Source of the DNA: Flammeovirga agarivorans
Lineage (GTDB): Bacteria; Bacteroidota; Bacteroidia; Cytophagales; Flammeovirgaceae
Direction: 5' to 3'
Assembly: GCF_012641475.1 (NCBI RefSeq)
Contig: NZ_JABAIL010000004.1
Span: 1-64,000 of the forward strand
Length of the DNA: 64,000 nucleotides
A program made the position numbers and the translations under genes. This document shows positions 46,417 to 53,794 of the stretch, in pieces (position 1 is the first letter of the stretch; each line of letters opens with the position of its first letter). A model generated the notes under the pieces. It saw only the letters and a program-made list of their open reading frames with translations, was not told where the DNA came from and searched no databases.

Positions 46417-48417
46417 ATGACTCATTTTTTTAAGAGACACTTACCAGTTGCTCTTTTCATCATCACAACCTTGATCGGATGTTCTCAAAAGGAAAACGAT
46501 CCTACCGATCCACAAAGCGGAGCACAAGATGGCCAAACAGCTCTAACAGATTACACTGTTCCTGATGGATTCAACTACGAAACTACTCAAGAAATAAACT
46601 TGAGAATAACTTCAGAGAATGTATCGCAACCAGTAGTATATAGTATATATGCGATTGAAGATGGTGATAACTTATTGTTAAGAGGTAAAGCATTATCAGA
46701 CGCAGAAGGTCGATTGGAATATTCGACAAACTTCTCTAATCATATAGAAGCACTATATATAATGAGAAGTAGTAATGGCCGAGATCATTTTGAAAAAATT
46801 CAACTAACAACAAGTAACATAAGTGTAAATTTCAATGAAGAATCTGAAAGGGTTAGAAGTAATAATTCAAGGGTACAAGATTGTAACGATTTGTTATATG
46901 CGGTAAATTCTGATGGTGAACAGTTTACTATCGACCTAGAGAATAGTTATGCACAATCTACACCTATTGCAATTGCAGGTGGATCACAAGCCAATGCAAT
47001 TGACCGTTCAAGAAATATCATGTATTATGATGTAAGAACAGGAAGTAACACAGCTAATCTTTACAGTACTGATTTAGCTACTGGTACAGCCAATTTAATT
47101 GGTCAAAACAATACAGGTATTTCAGTATTTGATAACAGTTATGCTCGTATGGAATATGATCACGCTACAGATTATTTGATCATTGGTGATGCACATAGAA
47201 TACTAATTATGGATGCATCAGACAATAGCATCGTTCATAATCCTACTGTAAATGGTTTAGTTCCTGGTGGTGGAAACCCGAATGGAGGTGGAGATATCGC
47301 TATTGATAATAATGGTAATATGTATATGGCTACAGGTACTGTTGGTCTATATTCAATGACCTTTAATAGTGATACTACAGTAGCTACCTGTACACAAATT
47401 ACACCAGGTAGTTTCCCTTATTACATAACAGGTCTTGCGTTTGATAGAAACAACAATATGTATGCTACAGTCAACTCAAGTGGTAATGCAGTTTTATTAC
47501 AAATGGATCCTTCAGATGGTTCATACACTATACTTGATACTTTAGATCACCCTGTTAGAGATATCTCGGGTTATCGTTGTACAGCTCAAGAAGCAGATTC
47601 TGACGATGATGGTGTAGTTGATGCAAATGATGATTATCCGAATAATCCAAACAAGGCATTCAACAATAATTATCCAACCGCAGGTGCATGGTCATCAGTA
47701 GCATATGAAGATTTATACCCTCACAGAGGTGACTTTGATTTCAACGATTTGATCATTGAATACAATTTCAATTTGATTACTAATGCCGATAATGATGTGG
47801 TGGAAATGGATATGGAATTCAAAGCAAAATCTGTTCAGGCACATTTACATTCCGGTTTTGCTATAGAGTTACCGTTCCATGCTGACTCTATCAGTAGTGT
47901 CGCAGGTTCAATTTTAACAGGAGGTGTAGTTTCATTAGACAGTAAAGGTCTAGAAAGTGGAATCCCAGCAGAAAAACCTGTAGTAATCATTTTTGATAAA
48001 TCATCCGATGTTTTAAGTGGTACAGGACCTGTGAAATCAAGTAGTACTATCAATGTAGTAGTGAGCCTAAGTAGTCCAGTAGCATTATCATCACTAGGAG
48101 ATGTACCATATAATCCATTTATCTTCGTAAATAGTGAAAGGGATAGAGAGGTGCATTTACCAGGTAAATCTTATACTTCTAAATTCAATACATCATTTAT
48201 TCAAGCAGGTGAAGATGTAGGTGGTTTTAAAACAGTTGAAAATTATCCATGGGCAGTACATGTTCCAATTCGTTTTGATCCTCCAAAAGAGAATGTAGAT
48301 ATTACTAATGCCTATGTCAATTTCTCAACTTTTGCTACTACTGGTGGTGGAAGTAACCGTAATTGGTATACAATGCAAGAAGGAAATAGAAATACGAGTA
48401 ATCTACACGAACAGTAA
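46417..48417 (+). CDS. LruC-domain lipoprotein with propeller-like repeats
   Basis: The 666-residue protein has a lipoprotein signal ending LIGC. The middle part (about 165-385) has repeating segments such as IAIDNNGNMYMATGTVGLYS and LAFDRNNNMYATVNSS, typical of a beta-propeller. An EF-hand/thrombospondin-3-like calcium loop, DSDDDGVVDANDDYPNNP, occupies 394-411. The C-terminal domain carries AYEDLYPHRGDFDFNDLIIEY, the signature of the LruC domain described from Leptospira and found in many Bacteroidota surface proteins. Probably exposed at the outer membrane. Ligand unknown. Confidence 0.88.
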   Translation: MTHFFKRHLPVALFIITTLIGCSQKENDPTDPQSGAQDGQTALTDYTVPDGFNYETTQEINLRITSENVSQPVVYSIYAIEDGDNLLLRGKALSDAEGRLEYSTNFSNHIEALYIMRSSNGRDHFEKIQLTTSNISVNFNEESERVRSNNSRVQDCNDLLYAVNSDGEQFTIDLENSYAQSTPIAIAGGSQANAIDRSRNIMYYDVRTGSNTANLYSTDLATGTANLIGQNNTGISVFDNSYARMEYDHATDYLIIGDAHRILIMDASDNSIVHNPTVNGLVPGGGNPNGGGDIAIDNNGNMYMATGTVGLYSMTFNSDTTVATCTQITPGSFPYYITGLAFDRNNNMYATVNSSGNAVLLQMDPSDGSYTILDTLDHPVRDISGYRCTAQEADSDDDGVVDANDDYPNNPNKAFNNNYPTAGAWSSVAYEDLYPHRGDFDFNDLIIEYNFNLITNADNDVVEMDMEFKAKSVQAHLHSGFAIELPFHADSISSVAGSILTGGVVSLDSKGLESGIPAEKPVVIIFDKSSDVLSGTGPVKSSSTINVVVSLSSPVALSSLGDVPYNPFIFVNSERDREVHLPGKSYTSKFNTSFIQAGEDVGGFKTVENYPWAVHVPIRFDPPKENVDITNAYVNFSTFATTGGGSNRNWYTMQEGNRNTSNLHEQ

Positions 48418-48437
48418 AATATAATTAATTAAATGAT

Positions 48438-48479
48438 AAAGCCCTTCCCAGTTCTTTGTGATCTGAGGAAGGGCTTTTT
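48438..48479. terminator. Bidirectional terminator after the LruC gene
   Basis: Stem AAAGCCCTTCC / GGAAGGGCTTT with an 18-base loop between convergent genes. Confidence 0.88.
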
Positions 48480-48495
48480 ATATTTTTCGGTTTAC

Positions 48496-49725
48496 CTATT
48501 TAGAAGGGAAATGAGTTTTTCCAGGTTTTTCTGAGTGATACAACGTAACTTCCATAGGTTCCTTTTCTACCTCTAAGGTGTGTGTTACCGGAATACCTTT
48601 GTCGTTCATAAATGTAATCTGATAATCTTTTTCTTCTTCAAGGTAGAATTGAAGAATGTCATTCATATCTTTCAGTGGTCCAGCAGTTTTACCATTTTCA
48701 ATAATTTTTCTATCTAGTGAAACGGTAATTTCAGATTCGACTCTATTATTACTTATCAGCGAACATGTTTTATCTTTAAACATTTTAATTCGAACTGCTA
48801 CTTTTCCTTCTTGATCAGCATGACTAGCTTGTTCCTTCTTCCATAATTTAATGTAACGATCTGTGACGTTATGAGCATGAACATATTTAATCGAATAATC
48901 CCAGACTAGAGGGAAGGCATGTTCGGCAGGTTTCCAAGAAGAAGCATAGATCCAGTTTTTAGGATCTTCCGTATTTGCAGCACCTGCATCAGCTAAAAAC
49001 CACCCTTTGTCTAATCCAGAAGGGTAGTACTCTGTAAAATACCACTTGCCATTTACCCATACTTCGTTCCAGTTATGGTTGCCCTCTTTTAGTGTCCAAT
49101 TAGGAGTGCCAGCCAATCTTGCTGGGATTCCCACAGCCCTAAAAGCATCTGCTAATAATACTGATAATCCAGAACATGAAGCCAAACCTTGATCTATAGA
49201 TTCATAAGGCGACTGATCGGGTTTTTCTCTTTCTGTAGAATATTTTACTTCTACAATATCAATAATGGTATCATTAATAACTTGAATAGCTTCTTCTAAT
49301 GATTTGCAATCTTTAACAATCGGTGCAAATCTTTGGTAGAAGTCTTTTCTCCAGTCATCTCTTCTTTCATTCATTAATGCATAGGGTAATACATCATTGT
49401 AAAAGATAGAATCGGGAATAGATTTTCCCCATAAGAATTCATTTTTAGCTTGATATGCCAATTGAACATTTTCTAATAAATAAGCGGACGAAAGTGTTCT
49501 GAGATCTCTTTCAGGCATATAGGCAATAAGAAACGCCATACCGTTTTTCATTTCAGTAGGTATATCTTCTAAAGCTGCTTCAATGTCTTGTCTATTGTCT
49601 CCTGCTTTTGTTAATGCACGATCAAGCAGCGAGTGGTATTGTTGATCGATTCCTTGGTATTTAGCTGAACATCCCATTAAAAGTAGTAGTACTGAGATGT
49701 TTAAAAAAAAGTATTTCATTTTCAT
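48496..49725 (-). CDS. Transglutaminase-like (papain-fold) lipoprotein
   Basis: The 409-residue protein has a lipoprotein signal ending LMGC. The transglutaminase core has Cys184 in ASCSGLSVLLADAFRAVG, His217 in GNHNWNEVWVNGKW and an Asp a short distance later, in GLDKGWFLADAG. The C-terminal 120 residues form a beta-sandwich-like tail. Homologous domains act as peptidases or amide-forming enzymes on surface peptides. Lone gene between two bidirectional terminators; a set of 10-bp direct repeats lies upstream. Confidence 0.88.
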   Translation of the reverse strand: MKMKYFFLNISVLLLLMGCSAKYQGIDQQYHSLLDRALTKAGDNRQDIEAALEDIPTEMKNGMAFLIAYMPERDLRTLSSAYLLENVQLAYQAKNEFLWGKSIPDSIFYNDVLPYALMNERRDDWRKDFYQRFAPIVKDCKSLEEAIQVINDTIIDIVEVKYSTEREKPDQSPYESIDQGLASCSGLSVLLADAFRAVGIPARLAGTPNWTLKEGNHNWNEVWVNGKWYFTEYYPSGLDKGWFLADAGAANTEDPKNWIYASSWKPAEHAFPLVWDYSIKYVHAHNVTDRYIKLWKKEQASHADQEGKVAVRIKMFKDKTCSLISNNRVESEITVSLDRKIIENGKTAGPLKDMNDILQFYLEEEKDYQITFMNDKGIPVTHTLEVEKEPMEVTLYHSEKPGKTHFPSK

Positions 49726-49772
49726 ATAGTAAGATTGATAATCTTTTGATGAGCTGAAAGTACTAATATTTT

Positions 49773-49802
49773 CTTGTTTATGCTTGTTTGTGCTTGTTAT
49801 TA
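49773..49802 (-). repeat. Three 10-bp direct repeats upstream of the transglutaminase gene
   Basis: CTTGTTTATG, CTTGTTTGTG and CTTGTTATTA follow each other with no gap. The ten-base period is one helical turn, and the site is 48-77 bp upstream of the start codon, so a regulator could bind along one DNA face. Confidence 0.5.
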
Positions 49803-49845
49803 CTTTTTAATAAATGAAAACAATGCAAGTTTTTGAGTGATCTAT

Positions 49846-49885
49846 AAAAAAGGCGAGCTCATTACATAATAAGCTCGCCTTTTTT
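49846..49885. terminator. Bidirectional terminator at 49.9 kb
   Basis: 14-bp A/T-flanked stem AAAAAAGGCGAGCT / AGCTCGCCTTTTTT. Convenient for the TlpA-like gene ending at 49903 on the minus strand. Confidence 0.9.
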
Positions 49886-49902
49886 GCCCTTTTTATTCTG
49901 AT

Positions 49903-51252
49903 TTATATAGCCTCTGCAATAAGTTCTTCTAATTGAGTAGAAGCAGGTGCAGGAGCAAAAGCATCAATAATATTACCTTCTTGATTAATCAATATAAACC
50001 TTGGTAGTCCAAAAATTTTATATCCAGAATAGAACCTGTCTACATTTGAAGTCCATACATTATCATTAATTTCAAGATTGTTGTTTTCCATATAATTTTT
50101 CCACATTTGTTGGTCTCTATCTACACTTAATGTGATAAAATTGATTTTGTTATGATCATACTTGTTTCGTAATGAGTTCATATCTATCAGTTGATTTTCA
50201 CACTTAGTACACCAAGTCGCCCAAACGTTGATATAGACCAATTTCCCTTTATATTGGTTGATGTCGAAAAACTTTCCATTACTCGTGAATGTATCTTTGA
50301 TTTCGGGGGCAGGGTTTCCATTCTTTATCGTTGAATGTTTTTTAATCAATGCAATCAGGTCATTCTTATGAGAAAACTCTGGGAAGTCCTGCAAAAATTG
50401 ATACAATAAAGTTTCTGAATTATGATTAAACCCATAATTAGTAATAGATCTACTCACATCAGAAGCGATAAGTTTTTCTTTAATATTATTGGGTAGGTTA
50501 GAGCGTTTGTATTCATCAGCTCTTAAAGCGTAATAAAATTCACCACTCTTCTGGTAAATAACATTGTTGAAATATTTCACATCACTATAATGTGGAATGT
50601 AATACGATAAATAATTGAAATTTTGTTGGTATAATTCATCGATAATCGAAAGGTCAAAGTTTTTAATATCTGCTTTATCGTCTAATACATATTCCTCTTC
50701 TCTTGCTCTTCTTGTTTGAAGATCATAATTGATGCGGATAAATGAAGTTTCTATCTGTATGATTTGTAATAATACCTCTTTCTGATGTTTTTTCAGGTTT
50801 TCACTGATTTTGGATGTCATTTCATTTTCTAAATCCTTGATGGTTTTATTAAAATCAAGAATAGAAAGGTCTTTATAATTGATATTTTCATATACTCCAT
50901 CAAAAGTACGCTGAATCTCATATAGGGATTGATTGTATGCTGCATTGTCTCCTTTAAAAACTACGTCTCCATCTTCTTTTGTGATTTCGATACTTTGCCC
51001 AGGAGATACTAAGAACTCTAAATCAAAGTTGTCATCATGAATGGTTAAATACGAGGTGGCATCAATGGAATAGTTATATTCTGCTTCGCTAACTTTATTT
51101 AAAGAGACTTTTTCCTCAGTTGCATTTAATGGGCTGTACTTTACCGCCGTAATGCTTTTGCCAGAATTACTTTTGTAATAAATACTCCCTTTTTTAGGAG
51201 TACAACTGACCAATAATAAGATCAGTGAGAGAGTAGTATACACAAGTCGCAT
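49903..51252 (-). CDS. TlpA/ResA-family thioredoxin-like lipoprotein
   Basis: The 449-residue protein has a lipoprotein signal ending LVSC. The first 300 residues are a long extra domain of beta then helical type, similar to the N-terminal extension of many Bacteroidota TlpA proteins. The C-terminal thioredoxin domain holds the redox motif WCTKC (Cys348, Cys351) in VNVWATWCTKCENQLIDM, with ISVDRDQQMW after it and the cis-Pro loop in GLPRFILINQEG. It probably reduces disulfides on periplasmic partners. Followed on the same strand by a bidirectional terminator. Confidence 0.9.
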   Translation of the reverse strand: MRLVYTTLSLILLLVSCTPKKGSIYYKSNSGKSITAVKYSPLNATEEKVSLNKVSEAEYNYSIDATSYLTIHDDNFDLEFLVSPGQSIEITKEDGDVVFKGDNAAYNQSLYEIQRTFDGVYENINYKDLSILDFNKTIKDLENEMTSKISENLKKHQKEVLLQIIQIETSFIRINYDLQTRRAREEEYVLDDKADIKNFDLSIIDELYQQNFNYLSYYIPHYSDVKYFNNVIYQKSGEFYYALRADEYKRSNLPNNIKEKLIASDVSRSITNYGFNHNSETLLYQFLQDFPEFSHKNDLIALIKKHSTIKNGNPAPEIKDTFTSNGKFFDINQYKGKLVYINVWATWCTKCENQLIDMNSLRNKYDHNKINFITLSVDRDQQMWKNYMENNNLEINDNVWTSNVDRFYSGYKIFGLPRFILINQEGNIIDAFAPAPASTQLEELIAEAI

Positions 51253-51340
51253 GTTTGATTTAGTTTAGTGAAGTTTGATTAGTAAAGAATACTAGAATTT
51301 TTATGCCAACTTTTTGTGTTTACTATAGATATGTATTTTA

Positions 51341-51380
51341 AGTTGAAGTAGAGAGTGTATCAAATATCTCTACTTCAACT
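51341..51380 (-). terminator. Terminator of sbtA
   Basis: Perfect 14-bp stem AGTTGAAGTAGAGA / TCTCTACTTCAACT just after the sbtA stop. The downstream T-run on the minus strand is short, so it may work with a partner or as a stabiliser. Confidence 0.65.
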
Positions 51381-51389
51381 ATTTTATTA

Positions 51390-52355
51390 TTAGTGAATTA
51401 CCATAAGAATCGAATAGTAGAATGGTATTCCTATCAACACATTGACAGGAAAAGTAATCCCCAAGGCCATAGGTAAATATAACCCCGGATTAGCTTCTGG
51501 TAGAGCATTCTTCATTGCAGCTGGTACAGCGATGTAAGACGCACTTGCTCCAAGAATGGAGAAAAGAAGTTGATTACCAATATTATCAGTGATTTCTATA
51601 CTTATAAGTAAAGCGATTAAACCATAAATAAAAGGCATTATTGTAGAAAATAAGAAAGGGTAGATGCCTTTACTGATCATGGCTGAAAGTTGTTTTCCAC
51701 TGGTAATCCCCATATCAAGTAAGAAAATAACTAAGAAGCCTTTGAATATATCTGTGGTGAAAGGTTTAATTCCATCAGCTTGTTCTTTGGTAGCAAAAAA
51801 TCCAATCAATAAACTACCTAGAATTAAAAACACACTTGCATTTGTTACAGCATGTTTAAAAATACTTTTAATAGAGTTTTCTTGTTTGTCAGTTGTATTG
51901 TTTTCCTTGAAGTAGTTATACAGTAACACACCAATCACAATAGCTGGAGCCTCCATAATTGCCATAACAGCTATCATATGTCCTCCAAAATGTATTTGTT
52001 CAAAATCTAAGAAAGAGGCTGCAGTTACAAAAGTTACAGCACTAACAGATCCATAAGAAGCTGCAATAGCACAGGCATTGGCCGCACTCATTTTTCTTCT
52101 AAGTATCAGAAAAGAAATAATAGGGACAATGGTCGCTAATAATATTCCTGAAAGTAAACTCCAGATAATTTCAGTTGTGATACCGTTGTGAGACAATTCC
52201 TGTCCTCCCTTAAAACCAATTGATATTAAAAGGTAAATAGACATAAACTTAGAAGAGTTCTCTGGAACTTTTAGGTCACTTTTTAGCTGTACAGCCAATA
52301 CGCCTAATAAGAAGAATAATAATGCAGGATTTGTTATGTTCTCTAAGAGGTTCAT
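51390..52355 (-). CDS. sbtA: SbtA-type sodium-dependent bicarbonate transporter
   Basis: This 321-residue membrane protein has about ten helices and matches SbtA throughout: NPALLFFLLGVLAVQLKSDLK, YLLISIGFKGGQEL, AAASYGSVSAVTFV (as IAASYGSVSAVTFVTAASF) and DMGITSGKQL. SbtA takes up bicarbonate with sodium. No PII-like SbtB gene, which regulates it in cyanobacteria, is adjacent. In a heterotroph the bicarbonate probably feeds anaplerotic carboxylation. A separate 90-residue gene and a divergent LysR gene are upstream. Confidence 0.93.
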   Translation of the reverse strand: MNLLENITNPALLFFLLGVLAVQLKSDLKVPENSSKFMSIYLLISIGFKGGQELSHNGITTEIIWSLLSGILLATIVPIISFLILRRKMSAANACAIAASYGSVSAVTFVTAASFLDFEQIHFGGHMIAVMAIMEAPAIVIGVLLYNYFKENNTTDKQENSIKSIFKHAVTNASVFLILGSLLIGFFATKEQADGIKPFTTDIFKGFLVIFLLDMGITSGKQLSAMISKGIYPFLFSTIMPFIYGLIALLISIEITDNIGNQLLFSILGASASYIAVPAAMKNALPEANPGLYLPMALGITFPVNVLIGIPFYYSILMVIH

Positions 52356-52393
52356 GATAAAGTTTTAGACTTTATGAAAATTAATTTGTTGCG

Positions 52394-52419
52394 ACCGATG
52401 AGTTTGTTTACCCATCGGT
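52394..52419. promoter_or_regulatory. Inverted repeat in the sbtA leader
   Basis: ACCGATG / CATCGGT separated by 12 bases lies 39-64 bp upstream of the sbtA start codon. The plus strand has T-tract after it, so it could also be a plus-strand terminator, but no plus gene ends here. Either a regulatory hairpin or an operator. Confidence 0.4.
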
Positions 52420-52440
52420 TTTTTGCAGAGTGAATTCTAA

Positions 52441-52482
52441 AAAAAAGACAATTACTAATCGATTTTAATAATTGTCTTTTTT
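52441..52482 (-). terminator. Terminator after the 90-residue gene, upstream of sbtA
   Basis: 14-bp stem AAAAAAGACAATTA / TAATTGTCTTTTTT, overlapping the stop of the 90-codon gene. It leaves sbtA to be expressed from its own start or by readthrough. Confidence 0.8.
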
Positions 52483-52727
52483 GAATATGAAATCTTTTTA
52501 CCAAACTTCTCAAGTTCTAGGAGAGCAGAATGCAATGAGAGCGAAGAGATGTTTTTTATCTCAAACTCGTTGGGGGAAATCCAATCAATAGTAAATTCAT
52601 CTTTTTCACCTTTTTCAGATAGGACTTTTTGAATGATTTCTGAAATAGAAATCCCTTGTTTAATGTGTGAGTGTACACTTGTTTGAGCTGCTGTTTCCAT
52701 AAAATTACGGTTAAATGTTATAGTCAT
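52455..52727 (-). CDS. Small hypothetical protein upstream of sbtA
   Basis: The 90-codon frame (alternative start ATG 52700) encodes a soluble mixed alpha/beta protein, with ISISEIIQKVLSEKGEKDEF, EFEIKNISSLSLHSALLELE and a lysine-rich C-terminus. It shows no PII signature. It has its own terminator and is divergent from the LysR gene. I do not recognise it; a role in controlling SbtA is only a guess from position. Confidence 0.7.
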   Translation of the reverse strand: MTITFNRNFMETAAQTSVHSHIKQGISISEIIQKVLSEKGEKDEFTIDWISPNEFEIKNISSLSLHSALLELEKFGKKISYSKKTIIKID

Positions 52728-52790
52728 TAGAATTGAATTTTAATTGTTTGTTGCTGCAAATATGTGTATAATTAATCATAAGTTTTTATT

Positions 52791-52803
52791 TATAAAATTT
52801 ATA
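52791..52803. promoter_or_regulatory. LysR-type operator candidate
   Basis: TATAAAATTTATA is a perfect 13-base dyad with the T-N11-A form typical of LysR sites. It sits in the 96-bp divergent region between the LysR gene and the 90-codon gene, 20 bp before the LysR start. Confidence 0.4.
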
Positions 52804-52823
52804 ATATACATAAATAATAGTTT

Positions 52824-53741
52824 ATGAATTATACTTTACATCAGTTAAGAGTGTTCTTGAAAGTATTTGAATTACAGAGTATTACTAAGGCTTCGGAAGA
52901 GCTTTTTCTAACACAGCCAGCAGTGTCGATACAGTTGAAAAAATTTCAAGAACAGTTTAAAATACCACTTACAGAAACCATAGGTAGGCAGTTGTTTTTT
53001 ACAGAATTTGGAAAAGAGGTCGTAGAAATTTGTAAAAATATTTTAGGTGAGGCAGATAAATTTCAATCACTCACAGACCAATACAATGGATTGCTTACGG
53101 GTAAAATTAATATCTCGGTGGTGTCAACAGGAAAGTATGTCATTCCTTATTTCATACAATCCTTTATGAAAAAATATCCTCAGGTTGAGTTGAAGATCGA
53201 TGTGTCCAATAAATTAAAAGTTGTAGAAAGTTTGGAACGCAATGCTACTGATTTTGCTTTGGTTTCTGTAATACCAGATAATTTGGAACTAGAAATACTT
53301 CAATTAATGGAAAATAAACTCTATTTGATAGGCTCAGCAGATCTCTCTGATAAAATTACAACGAAGAAACTTTCTAAGATGAATATGATTTTTAGAGAGC
53401 AGGGGTCCGCTACTCGATTGGCAATGGAAGAGTTCTTAGAAAAAAGGAAGTTGAAATATGAAAAGTCTATTGAATTAGTTTCTAATGAGGCGGTAAAACA
53501 GACGGTAAATGCGGGGATTGGTGTTTCAGTAATGCCTTTGATTGGATTAAAAAATGAGTTGGCCAACGGCTCTTTAAAAGTGATTCCTATGAGAGGACTA
53601 CCAATAGTAACCAATTGGAACTTTGTCTACAATAAAAATAAGAACTTACTTCCTGCATCAGCAGCCTTAATTCAGCATATAAATGAGCACAGAGAGGAAA
53701 TTATCGATAAGTATTTTTCTTGGGCTATAGATAAGAGATAA
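52824..53741 (+). CDS. LysR-family transcriptional regulator, divergent from the sbtA locus
   Basis: The 305-residue protein has an N-terminal winged helix-turn-helix (HQLRVFLKVFELQSITKA, LTQPAVSIQLKKFQ) and a C-terminal LysR substrate-binding domain. It is transcribed away from the 90-codon gene and sbtA. LysR regulators (CcmR, CmpR) control SbtA and other inorganic-carbon genes in cyanobacteria, so control of the sbtA locus by a carbon signal is likely. A terminator follows. Confidence 0.92.
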   Translation: MNYTLHQLRVFLKVFELQSITKASEELFLTQPAVSIQLKKFQEQFKIPLTETIGRQLFFTEFGKEVVEICKNILGEADKFQSLTDQYNGLLTGKINISVVSTGKYVIPYFIQSFMKKYPQVELKIDVSNKLKVVESLERNATDFALVSVIPDNLELEILQLMENKLYLIGSADLSDKITTKKLSKMNMIFREQGSATRLAMEEFLEKRKLKYEKSIELVSNEAVKQTVNAGIGVSVMPLIGLKNELANGSLKVIPMRGLPIVTNWNFVYNKNKNLLPASAALIQHINEHREEIIDKYFSWAIDKR

Positions 53742-53744
53742 AAA

Positions 53745-53772
53745 AACGGATACACCGAAAGATGTATCCGTT
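53745..53772. terminator. Bidirectional terminator between LysR gene and leuS
   Basis: Ten-bp stem AACGGATACA / TGTATCCGTT with an eight-base loop between convergent genes. Confidence 0.82.
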
Positions 53773-53794
53773 ATATATTGGTTGTCGTTGTAAA

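Noticed and set aside
44406-49885. Related dispersed repeat shared by terminators at 44406 and 49846 (GCGAGCT arms)
   Set aside because: The arms are in opposite order and the loops differ; two similar GC-rich stems are expected by chance among many terminators.
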